Below are positions 47,335 to 60,700 of a DNA stretch of 64,000 nt, piece after piece; position 1 is the stretch's first letter, and every line of letters begins with the position of its first letter. Source of the DNA: Channallabes apus (Eukaryota; Chordata; Actinopteri; Siluriformes; Clariidae); contig CM060121.1 of assembly GCA_030522415.1 (NCBI GenBank), forward strand, positions 18,369,642 through 18,433,641. Direction: 5' to 3'. A program made the translations under genes and the position numbers. The notes beneath the pieces were generated by a model that saw nothing but the letters and a program-made list of their open reading frames with translations, was not told where the DNA came from and ran no database searches.

Positions 47335-50300
47335 CTACACGCAGATCTCGATTGGTGTGGTCACAAGGATGCGACCTCCATTACCGTTGCTGTCACGGGA
47401 GACACGCTCGTAGCTGTTATCGGAGGAAGGCGAGATGATGGTGGACACACCCGAGTAGGGCGGTGACACTGGCTCAATGACGATGCCTGACTTGGCCACA
47501 GCGCACACAGGTGACAGGCTCTGCTGCTTCAGACGCTCGACGAGATCATCTTCCTCTGAGGAAGAACTACTAAGCTCAGCCAGGTGCCCATTTAGCACCG
47601 TACCACTGGGTGAGGTAGCTGTGTTGCCGTTTTCCGTGTCCAGCATCCAGCAGTGGCAAAAGAAAGTGAGCACCTCATTGACAGAGCAGCGCTGATCCTT
47701 CTCAATGGCCAAGAGGTGCCGGAACATGCGCAAGGCCTCGTTGGTAAAGCGGCGCCACTGCGACGGCACTGTGCTTGCCCGCCTCCTCGGTTGCTGCTGC
47801 CAACGTGCGAACTCCTCGTAAAATGCATCGCATGGTAGTGCCTTCTCCCATGGAAAGTTTCCTGTGAGCATACAGAATAGGAGCACCCCAAAGGCCCACA
47901 CATCTGTACTGTAGTCCACACAGATTCCATCATGGCGGCCCGGCTCGCAAAGCTCAGGTGGTGTGTAAGGGATGGTACCGCTGACACGTTTTACTGGTGA
48001 ACCAGCTCGACGCGTCATGCCGAAGTCTGACAGCTTGACCTTACGGCACTCCCGATCGAAGATTAGCACGTTCTCAGGCTTGATGTCACGATGCACCAGC
48101 TTCTTAGAGTGAAGGTAATCCAGCGCCAAGGTGACCTGGTGTACGCAGCGTTTCGCCACACACTCTGGCAGTCCCACCTATGCAGAACAAGAGAACAGAG
48201 GCTCGACAAACCTGGACCAGAAAACCTGACAAATAATAATCTCTATACTTATTATCATGGTATTAAGATAGCACAGAACATGAAATTCTTGTTAAATCCA
48301 ACCCATCATTTTTTATAAAGGCCAGCTATAAATAATTCCAGAGAGTTAGAAAATATCAGACTAAGAAAACAGACACAGTGATCTAGGAATGGTGTTTTAC
48401 CACTAATGAAAAAGTAAAATTTGCAGTCATGGCTCATCGTAAGTATTACAATAATCAAATTGCACTGCCATAGTGAAATGCAGATATGGGTTATCAATCT
48501 ATTAGTTAAAAATGTGTCCTTATAGGACATCTTACTGCATACTGTGACATACAACTGAAAAGATTAAAAATAGCTCACAATAGCCTAATCAAGCATCTTG
48601 ATTTTGTTGTTTTGTTAACTTAACCACTTCCTCTTTAATTGCTGCATGGAAGTGCATTAAGGAAAGAGGCTGAGCATTAGGTGTTTTTTCCCTTCAAGGA
48701 TTAAGATAATGGTTAAGTGTGAATACAACCCGGAGTCAGGACCTAGTACAACTCCTAAGTAATTAGAAGCATTGCTTACGTCACTGGGGAAACAAGGGAA
48801 GCTGCTACTATACATGTCACTACTGGAAATCAATAAAATCTAAACATTAGACCTAATAATACCAATAAAGAAAGGCAAGAACATCCTTAGATGTGAAACA
48901 GATTCATAAGCTTCTTAAGTGCAGGTCCATTAATTACAGCAGAAGAGTATAGCATTTTGCTATGACTCCACAGATACAAGGACCTACTGTATACAGCTCC
49001 CTCTTTGCATGTCACATTTGGCATTCAAACCTGAATTCAGGCAAAGTGCTCATCTTTACATTCCTAAGCCATTCTTTTGCCATTTTTTACATGCTCAATA
49101 CAATTGCTGAGAATGTGCTAAATTACTTTACCGATCAAGGTTTGCTCACCTGAGGGGGAATGATGTCAAAGAGGTCCCCAGCTAATGCATACTCTTGAGC
49201 AAAGATATAATATTCGTCTGTTTCAAAGGCAATGCCGTACATGTTGATGATGTATGGGCAGGGGCAAAGGTAAAGCGAGATGCTATACTCCCTCAGAAAG
49301 CTCTTCAACTTAGTGGTTTTCTTCCGCAGGAACTTCAGAGCCATCTTAGTGCCTGTAGAAATGGAAAGGATTAGCAATCAGCAATGCTGCAGATTCACTA
49401 GTCTAACAGAACGGCTAATGAAATCTCTTAATCTGAATATTTAACACAAGGAGTCTTTCATGACATGACACTCATTTTTGAAGAAATGCATGAACTAAAC
49501 TGCCCAAAAAGAAGCTTTTGTCAGATTTACAAACAACATTATACTGTAAGGGTTATTTTTTTTTTGCAAGATTCAGGGTAAACCATAGGCAGACAAAAAT
49601 GTAGGCATGAGTAGACCAGTGCAACCAAATTTGCCAGAATCTCTTTGGTGTTGTATATTTCTTTTTAGCTGTGAGCAGATGTGATAATGTTCATTTTCAT
49701 CCTTATTAAAGGGTAAAAAATAAAATCATTATTTATTTTTCCGCTTGTTCATGCTCATGTATATAAAAATGCATTCATGTTTCTACTAAAAACATGTGCA
49801 CAGTCTTAATAGTATATATTTTTTCTCACTGCTGGTGATGAGCTCTAATTTCAGGGCGATGTTCTTGATTCTGTATCTCTCACCATTATATAACACTAAA
49901 GTGAAGCAGATGACTCACGAATGTTAAAGAATTGATTTCTGTTATTTCTTCCAGTAAACCTTTTGACTTCATTCATTATGTAAAAGATGTTGGAAGTCTG
50001 GCTGGATCACAACTCTTTGGGGAATTACAGCCATGTTACTGATGGAAATTAATATGAGGTTTTGTCTTGTCTTGTATGTCCTTCTCACTCTAACTGGAAC
50101 ACTTACTGCTTTAGGACAATTTTGCTTCCGCAGTTACAAATCACCAACGACATTGTCTTTTAGTTTAATTAAATCTATAGACTTCACTGTGAAAGGAGCA
50201 CCTGAATGAAATTTGTTAGAGGACACCCGTCAATGTGAGCCATTGTTATTGAAAGCTTGAGCAGAGGAATGAATGCCCTTGCATAACCCTTTAGCTTTGT

Positions 50301-53300
50301 TACATAGAACAGCCAATATATTGGACTGATGAACCAAAAGAAAACAAACAAAAGCTTGGAATAACCAACACATTCACAGTCAAAGAACCGGACATCTGTC
50401 GTAGCAGATGTGACCATGTGTCTGAAATGCAGAGAGAAGGAACACACTCAACAGTATTGAAGGAAACGTGTATAGTAAAAGGCAAGGTGCATATTGGGTC
50501 CATATCCTATATTCTGTGAGATGCCAATATAAGAAAGTTTAATTTTAAGGGTTGATGTTGCATTAGACTTTATTTTATTCATTTCTCTTTCTAGACCTCT
50601 TTACACAGAATATCTGGCAACCTTAATATACATTTCAGCGATTTCTTAAAATATGAGCTACATTCTTTTGACATGAATCTGAAAACAAGTGAACAAAAGT
50701 AAATATACATTATAATGTTGTGATGAATGTAAAAATGTGTTCTCGTTTAAAATGTGAACGGCACTGCATAGAATAGGGCTGCACAATATTAGGAAAATAT
50801 GCGATATTGTTGAATATTGCGATAACGATATTTCTTGCGATATAACATTTCCCTATAGAAATGCATTTTTTTATTATTTATTTATATGTAATGATCATAC
50901 TAAAATAAACAGGTAATAGATATTCGTCTGATGTAATTAAATCTAATTCAGGCTAAAAAGAAACTATATGTCAAGGAAGTTGCAAATATTTAGATTTCAA
51001 AACACTATGAATGACTTAAAACCCTCAGCAGATATTCTGATTTCTGGTTTGCTGTTACTATAAACCTGCCAACACAATATGAATTACTTTCAAACATTAC
51101 TTTATATTTACGTGTAACCATACACTCATCAATAGTGTCTTAAAACAAGAGCATCTTTTAAACAAAATATTCTCTTTGGCTTGCCTGTTTTATTTATTTT
51201 TTTAAATAAAAATAACTATTAAACAAAATGAAAAAAAAAAAAAAAAAAACTACTATTGGTCTCACACGCACGCACGCTCCACGACCGGCACTAGGACCCG
51301 GAAGTAATGCGGGCGCGAACCCGGAAGTATAAGAGGAGTAAACAAACCATCGCATACAGCTTAGTCACTGTGTTCACGCATGTCGGTGCAGATAACGGCT
51401 AACGGCTAATCGCTAAGTCTTCTGATCATCCCGGGTTAGTTCGCGACAGAATGAAGTATAAAGATATAAATAATATATATATATATATATATATAAAAAA
51501 GTGGGTATAAACATAGTAAGGGCCCATCTGATTGGTCAAATTTGGACACACAAATGCTCGCCACATAAAGTATTTATCGCAACTCTTTGTGATATGGTTA
51601 TCGCACATGCCATTATCGCGATAACGATATTTTTTCGATATATCGTGCAGCCCTAGCATAGAATAGGCTTCATACGATAAACAAAGACATTACGAGTTAT
51701 AGAGGGGTTTAAAGGGTGTCTGGAATATTTCAGGGACTATATTTCATGTTAACCAATGCCATAGAAACGAGTTTGCCTTCTATGCTCACAGTGGAGCAGT
51801 CCATTTAATTTTTCAGGAACATTCCTTATTGTAGAAATCCAGAAGCCATAGTTAGTGATCCATCATAGAAATGTACTGTAACTACTTGATGCTATACTAA
51901 TTGCCTGTTGAGTCGTAAAAGTGAGAGTATGCATTTCTAGGACCATCTGCACAGTTCTTCACTGTCAAGTCCCTTTTGTAGAGTGCTTTACACACAACAT
52001 GAACCGAGGGCTGAGAGTGCTGGGGTTTAGGGTGACAACAGATGGTGTGTTTATCTGAGGCTCATTAAAAATCATCAGAACCCATTGATTAACAGAGGGA
52101 GCTTTAGGCTGGAGAGCATGAGAGGTTTTCCTGCCAGCAAAGACAAACATGCCATTTGACCTATACTTCTCTTGCTTTTGCAGTTTATAAAGAAACATTA
52201 ATAATATACAACACAATATTCTATTTCATGTCTACAGCCTGCTAGAGCATGAACTAGCCTATGCTTACGGAGCAGCATATTATGCAAACCCCTGCCGATG
52301 TAGCCTCTTATTATGCTTGCGTTAATTAATAATTTTAGTAGATCATTTAGAAGATGACTTTGTTCTCGGAAAGCTGGAATATTTCGGCTTCATACTAAAC
52401 CAGCACCAATCTTGAATTACATTCGGAGCATCTGCACTGTGGCCCTTGGTGTTTTACACTGCTCAAAGGCTTGACATTTATGCTGAAACTTTAAGCAGAA
52501 ATTTCTGTAGGCGTTTTCTTTGCTGATGCTGTGCACGATTATTGAGTATCTTCTAAACTAAGCAAATGTTCCAGCAATTTTTCATGACTCTTAACTGCAT
52601 TCAAGGTGATTCTACCACAAAAATAATTATTGTACACCTCTCATTTTGTACGAAATGTATACATATCAAAATGGATAAACTTGGCTGTAAAGCACTCTCT
52701 GAGATTACCATAATGAAGATTCATCCTGTCTTTGAGGAGTCGATCCTCAAATTAAATTAATGCATTTAGCTCTAAACCCTGCTGCTTCAGCCTGATCATC
52801 TATGACAAAACTCAAATCACATTTAAAATTAAGGTTGGACATGGAGAATGAATGATTGCATCACTAGGACGAAATCTTTTTGTCTGTCTAACTGTCTGTC
52901 AGTCTACAGTATTGCCTCAGCTAACTGTTACAGAAAGAAGACAGAAAAACCCCAAACAACCCTAACTTTTCTGAGGTTGAATCCCAAATAAATGTAAAAT
53001 GGAAAGCTAGTTCACTACGTAGGGTATAGAATCCCTTGTTCCACATATCAAACAGTGCTCTTAAGACATTAAAAAGGGTTTTGGGCTTCAGCCTTGTGTT
53101 AGCTTTGTAACTTGCATTAGCCATGAACAAAATGGTGAGCTGAGTCACAAACCTGTCCCACCTGCTTCTAGGAGCAGAACCTTCATAACATTGGAGGAAT
53201 TTTATATTGATTTTAATTTATTAGTGTCAGGAATGCAACCTATGCAAACCTGAGGTCTACGGATAAGATAAAAGCTTGTTGGGTGGGTGGTGTAAGAAGC

Positions 53301-54501
53301 ACAGCAATTCTGATTAAACATGAGTGGTGATATTCAGGGCCGCAGTGATTATACACTTTATTAGGTACCCCTCGCTAGGACAGCGTTGGACCCCCTTTTA
53401 CCTTCAGAACTGCTTCAATTTTTCATGGCACAGATTCAACAAGGTGCTTGAAAAATTCCTTAGAGGTTTTGGTCTATATTGACATGATGGCATCACACAG
53501 TATCGGCTGCACTCCCATGCAAATCTTGCATTCTACCACGACCCAAAATCGCTCTATTGAATTGAGATCTGGTCACTGTGGAGGCCATTTGAATATTGTG
53601 AAATCATTGTTATTTGCAAGAAACCAGTTTAAGATGATTTTATCTCAGGCACCAGTCTGAACCATTGATTCAATGCTTTTTCCAATCTTCTATTGTTCAT
53701 TTTTCATGAGTTTCCTATTCTTAGCTGACAGAAGTCACATCCAGTGTGATCTGCTGCTGCTGCAGCCCATCTGCTTCAAGGTTTGATGTGTTGTGGATTC
53801 AGTTGTAACAAGATGTTATTGGAGTTACTGTTGTCTTTCCATCAGCCTGAATCAGTCTGGCCATTTTCCTTTGACCTCTGGCATCAACAGGATTTTTTCC
53901 TTCAGAGAACTGTTGCTCACTTGATATTTTTTAATCTTCAGACAGACAATTAAACCCTAATTAGGGTTTACCCCAATTGTAAACCCTAGATGGCTGTGCG
54001 TGAATATCCCAGTAAATCAGCAGTTTCTGGAAATACCCAGACTAGCCTGTCTGGCACCAACAACCATGCCACTTTCAAGGTCACATTTCTTCCCTGTTCT
54101 CATGCTTGCTTTAAACATCTGCAGATCATCTACATGTCGATTTTTTTTTTAAATAGTCACCATCAAAATGCATCCCATCATGGGTTACAATAAGTTGTTA
54201 TGCAGTGGCCTCTGTATGGGGCATTGCCATGACCTACAGTATCAGCACATTGGTCTTGAGGGTTTATGTGGACTGAAATGTAGAATATTTCACAAGAAAA
54301 TAAAACGTCAAAAATGTTCCAGTGCTTACCTCTGATCTTGTGGACAACCAGATCCACCTTGCCATAGGTGCCTTTACCTAGCTCCCTAATAACCTCATAG
54401 TACTTATTAATGTCCAGCTTCTCCAGGTTCTGGGCTGCAATCAGCTGCAGTTCCTCCAAGATGTCGATTGAGGCACGAGACCGGATGGGGGAGGTGCTCA
54501 T
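47335..54501 (-). CDS. sbk1: SH3-binding domain kinase 1 (SBK1), three coding exons
   Basis: Ser/Thr protein kinase of the SBK (NKF1) family, mainly neural in vertebrates; physiological substrates are poorly defined. Coding exons on the minus strand: 54501-54330, 49352-49150, 48177-47335 (stop TAG). Phases agree and the product is 405 residues (human SBK1 424). Kinase landmarks: glycine loop LGKGTYGKV at about 41-49, Lys64 in MALKF, Glu in [16 protein letters not shown] with catalytic Asp156, DFG with Asp176, TPPELC in the APE position, [15 protein letters not shown]. After the kinase domain is a Ser-rich tail ([16 protein letters not shown]) ending PIEICV, like SBK1. The Pro-rich SH3-binding tail of mammals is much reduced. 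The start is followed by [20 protein letters not shown]. The 5' part of this exon begins at the acceptor near 54552, so an upstream non-coding exon is expected. Confidence 0.93.
50774..51655. mobile_element. hAT-like element (family 2, copy 2), complete
   Basis: 882 bp with inverted ends (TAGGGCTGCACAATATTAGG / ...ATATATCGTGCAGCCCTA) and an exact 8-bp duplication GCATAGAA at 50766-50773 and 51656-51663. Non-coding, with internal poly(A) (51230-51249) and TA runs. It lies in the sbk1 intron between exons 2 and 1. Confidence 0.95.
53350..54140 (-). mobile_element. Decayed Tc1-like transposon remnant
   Basis: The left end tacactttattaggtacccc, followed by ggaccccctttt, attcaacaaggtgcttg, ttgaattgagatctggtcac (the complement of the SPDLNPIE-type coding stretch) and agtaaatcagcagtttctgg, follows a known fish Tc1-like element read backwards, with large internal losses. 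No usable frame. Located in the sbk1 intron just downstream of its first coding exon. Confidence 0.7.
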
Positions 54502-55914
54502 TCTTCCAGTGATAGGAGGCAGTTACCACAGTTAATAAGTTCACTGAAAGTTCTGAAAAATAAAACATAAAAAGGATGCGGAATCAGAACAAAAGTTGAT
54601 ACCTTGATTTTAGCAGCATGACCCAAACCCTGCACATACAGTAAAAGAAATATTGTACTCTGAACATCAAAGAGATAAAGTTTATACAAGTTTAGTATCT
54701 AAGTCAAACATTTCTTATGTAACTTTCCCTGCCCAGCAGTAAACAATCTAGTTTCTGTTCCCTGGATCCCCTTTCAAGCCCTTAAGATTACAAGCCTTGC
54801 TTCACACCACCAGAACAGAAGCAGAGAACAGAGAAAAGCCAGACGACTCTGCTCATGAGCTGCTAAATTACATTGTTCCAACATGCTTGCCATTTGCTTC
54901 GGCATTACAGGAAAAAAAAGTTGCCAGACAATTATTTTTTCACAAAATTACATAAAAACATTTGGTTTCCACAAAGGGCAGAGTCAGGCTTATCACAAGG
55001 AATGGGCATGGGCTGTGTCTACTAGTAACAGAAGGCACAAAACATGGTGGTCGCCATGGTGCAATCTGGTGAATATGGCTATAGCAGATCTAGTAAAATA
55101 AAACATACAAAGCAACACATACAAGTCTTAAAATTTGTAAGATTTGGGGGTTAACGATTCAGAGCATCCTAAAGTGGTTCCTCTTAGAACCCCCTTTTAA
55201 AGGGTAACACACAAATGATTTAAGAGCTCCCTCAGAAGAATAACCTCAAGAATGCAGGTTGTAGATTTTTTTTCATGTTTCTTTAAATACATATAAATAT
55301 GTTGTAATATTACATTGTTAATTTTATGAGAAAAAAAAAAAAAAAAAAGACAGGTAATGAATCAAATGAATAAACGCTGAATAAAAGTGTATGGTTAGAT
55401 GTGCGTGAGGATGAGGGAAGACCACAGCATTTGATTTACATCATTTTCATATTCATCAAACCCTTCAGGAAGCTCTTGTGCAAAATGGACAGGAACATAG
55501 GAGTGGTATTATCCAGGAGGACTATCAGGAGAGAATAGAATAGGTGATCAGTCAGTATCACTTTGTACTGATTTGCATTAATGTGTTCCTCAAAGGGTAC
55601 AACACTGACTTAAATAATACCAGCAAAATACCCCCTACAGAGAGACAGTTTTTATCATTTAACACAGGACCTGTCTGTATAGGTGTCACATTTAGCATAA
55701 TGTTACAGTATCATGAGTGGACAAAATAGCTCAATAAATCATCTTTCAAAATACTGACTGGTGTGATTTCTCAATGACTAAATAGACATCACACTCCTGA
55801 CAGGCTGCCAATGCTTGTTAATGGAGAAGAATGTGGTGAATGAGACAGGATGCACAGCACATCCTGTTCATAGACACCATCTGGGAAGATTTGATGCTCT
55901 GTATGTTTGAGAGA

Positions 55915-56160
55915 ATGTGTTATATGTAAAAGTCCATTCACCCATTCACACACTATGGACAATTTGGGAACACCAATTAGCCTAACCACCATGTCATTGG
56001 ACTGTGGGAAGAAACCAGAGTACCCATAGGAAACCAACCAAGCACGGAAAGTACTTGCAAACTTCATGCACACAGACCAAAGGCAGGAATCGAAGCCAGA
56101 ACTTGGATGTGCAAGGCTACAGTGCTAACCACTAAGTGCCGCCACACACCCCGTGCCGCC
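55915..56160 (-). repeat. L2-tailed SINE, diverged
   Basis: On the plus strand cattcacacactatggacaa, accaattagcctaaccacca, gactgtgggaagaaaccaga and aggcaggaatcgaagccaga, ending gtgctaaccactaagtgccg, give the reverse of the SINE middle and head. A short duplication (ccgccacacacc) is at the end. Confidence 0.8.
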
Positions 56161-56559
56161 ACACACCATTTAATCAAACATTAATAACTACATTGAATTT
56201 TCTTATATCTTCTGCCTGAACATAATCCTTAACCATATTGGCTGGGCTTCCATTTTGCACATGCTGGCCCATGTGGTGGCTTTGTACTGTAGTTGAACAC
56301 ACAAATGACATGATTGTGCCAACCTTATTTTATGAGCATTATCAGTCTTGTTCAACTAAAAAAAAGAAACTATGAGGATCCCATGACCAAATGCAATGAC
56401 TGTCAAATATTTGCACTAGTTGGGATAATCAGTTCGAAGACTGCGGATCTCAGCTGCTGCTCGGTCCACCCAGAGTGCTTAAGAGCAAAACATTCGGAGC
56501 CTAGTAATACAATCTATATACCACTACCATTAAAGCCTTAAAAACAATTACTGGTTGGA

Positions 56560-56720
56560 GCCTGAGAATGAGTGTGAAACCATAGACCACTGTCTGCAAT
56601 TAGGTTTACAGCGGACCTTGAAGGTCCGGAGATGTTGGTCAATATATATATATACACACTGCTTATGTTCAACCTGCATATGGACACAAATACAGATACA
56701 GTACAAAGGTGCTGCGAGTT
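56560..56720 (+). repeat. Unnamed diverged repeat, copy 1
   Basis: Contains gcaattaggtttacagcgga, ccttgaaggtccggagatgt and gcttatgttcaacctgcat, paired with 60560-60700. Type unknown. It includes a short TA run (56643-56654). Confidence 0.5.
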
Positions 56721-57540
56721 GCTGTGCCACCCCTAAATTCTTCATATTTTGCTTACAGACATCCAGACTTTCTTGTATTTGTTAATATAGTTTTGAGGAG
56801 TTGTTCTCCAGGCTTGCTGAAAGACTTTTCTGGCTCTCATTTTCGGTTTTTCATTTTCATTTGTTGAGCCACACAGTTGTGCTATGAATCATTCAACAAT
56901 AAAAACCACCAAACTTAAGGCATGAACCAGTGAGAAACAGGTGCAGATGACAGATGATTAGGCTAGTTATTACTATACTGGTGATGCGATAAACGATCAA
57001 TTTTGAAACGGTATCTTTGGGCACTAGGCAGCTTGTCACCATAAAACATTTGTTCCTGTTTCTTTAATCATTTAATCAACATACTTTAATTTAATGTAAT
57101 ATAATGAAGAAATGAGGATTGTTTCAAGACTTTTGAACAGCATCATACATATTATGTAGTGGCCAGAGAGTATTAGAACACTAACAGTGAAGGAATCAGC
57201 TCAGTCAATTAAAATAAACTTGCCCTCGCTAGTGTATCCATGTGCATGTCGTCCAAACTTTCTGAAAATGAGACAAATACTGTACAGAGGTTCTGACTGT
57301 GAAAATAATCTGTCTCAATGGTTTACTGGGTAAATACCCATCTATTTACCTATATATAATTATCTATACTTATCTATGTTTTTTAAATGAATGATTATAT
57401 AAATTTTTTAATTGGACCAACATCATTCAGATAAACGCCTTGATCAGTTTTTAGATTAATCTATCAGTTTAACTATTAATGAGTATTAGAATTGTCAACA
57501 CAAACACACACACACAATTTCAGTCTTTTTTCAGGACTTA

Positions 57541-58923
57541 CAGGTCCTTCTAAAAAAATTAGCATATTGTGATAAAGTTCATTATTTTCTGTAATGTACT
57601 GATAAACATTAGACTTTCATATATTTTAGATTCATTACACACAACTGAAGTAGTTCAAGCCTTTTATTGTTTTAATATTGATTGTGGCATACAGCTCATG
57701 AAAACCCAAAATCCCCATCTCAAAAAATTAGCATATCATGAAAAGGTTCTCTAAATGAGCTATTAACCTAATCATCTGAATCAACTAATTAACTCTAAAC
57801 ACCTGCAAAAGATTCCTGAGGCTTTTAAAAACTCCCAGCCTGGTTCATTACTCAAAACCGCAATCATGGGTAAGACTGCCGACCTGACTGCTGTCCAGAA
57901 GGCCATCATTGACACCCTCAAGCAAGAGGGTAAGACACAGAAAGAAATTTCTGAACGAATAGGCTGTTCCCAGAGTACTGTATCAAGGCACCTCAGTGGG
58001 AAGTCTGTGGGAAGGAAAAAGTGTGGCAGAAAACGCTTCACAACGAGAAGAGGTGACCGGGCCCTGAGGAAGATTGTGGAGAAGGACCGATTCCAGACCT
58101 TGGGGGACCTGCGGAAGCAGTGGACTGAGTCTGGAGTAGAAACATCCAGAGCCACCGTGTACAGGCGTGTGCAGGAAATGGGCTACAGGTTGCAAATTTT
58201 GCATGTCATTCGGAAATCAAGGTGCCAGAGTCTGGAGGAAGACTGGGGAGAGGGAAATGCCAAAATGCCTGAAGTCCAGTGTCAAGTACCCACAGTCAGT
58301 GATGGTCTGGGGTGCCATGTCAGCTGCTGGTGTTGGTCCACTGTGTTTTATCAAGGGCAGGGTCAATGCAGCTAGCTATCAGGAGATTTTGGAGCACTTC
58401 ATGCTTCCATCTGCTGAAAAGCTTTATGGAGATGAAGATTTTATCTTCACGACCTGGCACCTGCTCACAGTGGCAAAACCACTGGTAAATGGTTTACTGA
58501 CCATGGTATTACTGTGCTCAATTGGCCTGCCAACTCTCCTGACCTGAACCCCATAGAGAATCTGTGTGATATTGTGAAGAGAAAGTTGAGAGACACAACA
58601 CACAAGAATCTGCAAAAGGATTCCTGACCAAGTATTGAGTGCATAACTGAACATAATTATTTGAAGGTTGACTTTTTTTTGTATTAAAAACACTTTTCTT
58701 TTATTGGTCGGATGAAATATGCTAATTTTTTGAGATAGGGATTTTGGGTTTTCATGAGCTGTATGCCACAATCATCAATATTAAAACAATAAAAGGCTTG
58801 AACTACTTCAGTTGTGTGTAATGAATCTAAAATATATAAATGTCTAATGTTTATCAGTACATTACAGGAAATTATGAACTTTGTACAAATACAGGTCCTT
58901 CTCAAAAAATTAGCATATTGTGA
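57541..58923 (+). mobile_element. Tc1-like transposon with internal deletion and odd right end
   Basis: The left end CAGGTCCTTCTAAAAAAATT is preceded by TA (57539-57540), and the interior inverted repeats (57570-57740 against 58705-58880) match well. It carries an internally deleted transposase. The expected inverted right terminus is absent; instead the left-type terminus caggtccttctcaaaaaatt appears in direct orientation at 58892-58923. Confidence 0.85.
57866..58620 (+). pseudogene. Tc1-like transposase, deleted and frameshifted
   Basis: The N-terminus is well preserved (MGKTADLTAVQKAIIDTLKQ, ERIGCSQSTVSRHLSGKSVG), with the two helix-turn-helix units up to about residue 110 (YRRVQEMGYRLQI). 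It then jumps near 58195 to FCMSFGNQGARVWRK in another frame, so the segment with the first catalytic Asp is missing. A further loss near 58445 shifts the frame before the second Asp (DLAPAH-type stretch), while the third motif (PDLNPIENL) survives near 58540. Non-functional. Confidence 0.88.
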
Positions 58924-59794
58924 TAGTGTGACTAAACTAATCTACATTCAAGTGAACCACTGGGTCTGTCAAATATATATCAAGTCTGCATCTAACACTA
59001 AGCTACTTCAGCCTAAACAGCTATGCTAAGGTTTATTCTTGCCTGCTGCAGCACTAAACAACAAAGATCTCACAACCCAAGTCATTGTGCAATAATGTAC
59101 AAGGGCTTGCAGGTTCTGCTTGAGCACAACTCAAACTCCCCCACCCCACCCCCTCGCCTTACACCACTGCTCATCATCGCAGACCACTGCCTTGCTGTTC
59201 CTCTATCCCTCTCTTACCACAGCTCCACACAGGCAACATCACTGCAAGCATCCCTCAACCAACAAATCAATGGCAGATTCTCTGCCTAGCATTTTGCAGG
59301 TTACAATCATTTCTAATGACTATTGATTTTGCACTAACAATTCTTGAGGCTATACAGTCACTCCAGCTTCACAATATGAAATGCAAAAGTGTAGTATATA
59401 GATTTCATAAATATACAAAATGATAGTCAGTGTTACTATCTTTAACAGCCTTGCATAGATTGCACTTAATCAAGTGAAATAATTAAGATATAGTTAAGAC
59501 CTGCACAAAAAACAGGATGATACAATTTGATTGTACAAAGCATATCCAACACGGCAGGTATTTCTAAATTTAGAAAGAAAACTGAACCAAAACAGAAGTT
59601 TATTTTAGTACTAATGGTGTTAACACTTCCAGTTACAGTGAAACATGGAAGATGAAGCAGCTACAACGAGGATGCAATACAGCAGGCAAAAATTAAATAT
59701 TTTATGGTTATTTTGAGCTGTGTCAAGCCTGTTTAACTGTATTAAACTTGTTCAGCGATTTGTAGCAATTACACTACACACTGTGTTTCGTGTG

Positions 59795-60058
59795 TTTGTC
59801 TTTCAACCTCAAAGCAAATGAGGATGGGTTCCCTGTTAAGTCTGGTTCCTCTTACGGTTTTCTCCTATTGTCATCTCAGGGAGTGTTTCCTTACCCCCGA
59901 CGCCCTCGGCTTGCTCATCAGGGACAATCTGATATTTATAGTCCCCCCTTTTTTTCCATCCATGTTCTAATTAATTTCCATATTTTTTACTGTGTAAAGC
60001 TGCTTTATGACAATGACCAATGTTAATAGTGCTATACAAATAAAATTTTATTGAATTT
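59795..60058 (+). repeat. Retroelement 3'-end repeat common in fish
   Basis: Motifs gggttccctgttaagtctgg, tcatctcagggagtgtttcc and ctgctttatgacaatgacca, ending gtgctatacaaataaaattt, are a familiar dispersed fish sequence. Its last 40 bases match the tiny insert at 22580-22622. The precise class (LINE or SINE tail) is not certain. Confidence 0.6.
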
Positions 60059-60559
60059 TAAGACAAAGAGAGAAAGCGAGAAAGAGAGTGAGCAGAGGGA
60101 GAAAGCATGAGAGAATGAGAAAGAGCAAATTTGCTTTCTGTGACTGAACGGCCCAGCTGGTAACAAGGAGAGATCTTCAGTGAGGCCTGCAGATTCAAAC
60201 CCATGTTATCGTCTCCATCTTACTGATCGTGCCACTTTTTCATTAATAAGACTTTAAATGTCAGATCATATTACAATCTCCTGGAAGAAAGAAAGTACGC
60301 TTGAAAGACCCATTGTGTTTTCTGAAATCTTTTGTAACCCTGAGTAGCAGCCTTACAGGAGGAACAATAATAGGTTTTAGGATTAGTCATTGATTTTTTG
60401 AGTAACTGACATCTGGAATTATAGCTAATTTAGAGTACTCCGGTTAGGCATAGGATATAAGCATAGAACATAAGTGGGAAAAAAATGTTTTGTAATATAC
60501 ATTAGATGATATCCTACTTCTAACAAAGCCTTTCAACATTTACTATTTGGCTTCCCAGC

Positions 60560-60700
60560 ATGGATGTGCAACCATGGACAGCAACCTCGATCTGTAATTA
60601 GGTTTAGAGCAGACCTTGGAGGCCCTGTTAGTGCTGGTCTACTTGCTGTTTATGTTCAACCTGTATTTGTGCGAGCACACACCCACACATACAGCTCATG
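60560..60700 (+). repeat. Unnamed diverged repeat, copy 2
   Basis: Shares gtaattaggtttagagcaga, ccttggaggc and gtttatgttcaacctgtat with 56560-56720, four kilobases away in the same direction. No coding potential seen. Confidence 0.5.

Noticed and set aside
47477..47987. Other open frames overlapping the sbk1 last exon
   Set aside because: GC-rich kinase exon leaves alternate frames open; only the frame with HRD and DFG motifs is real.
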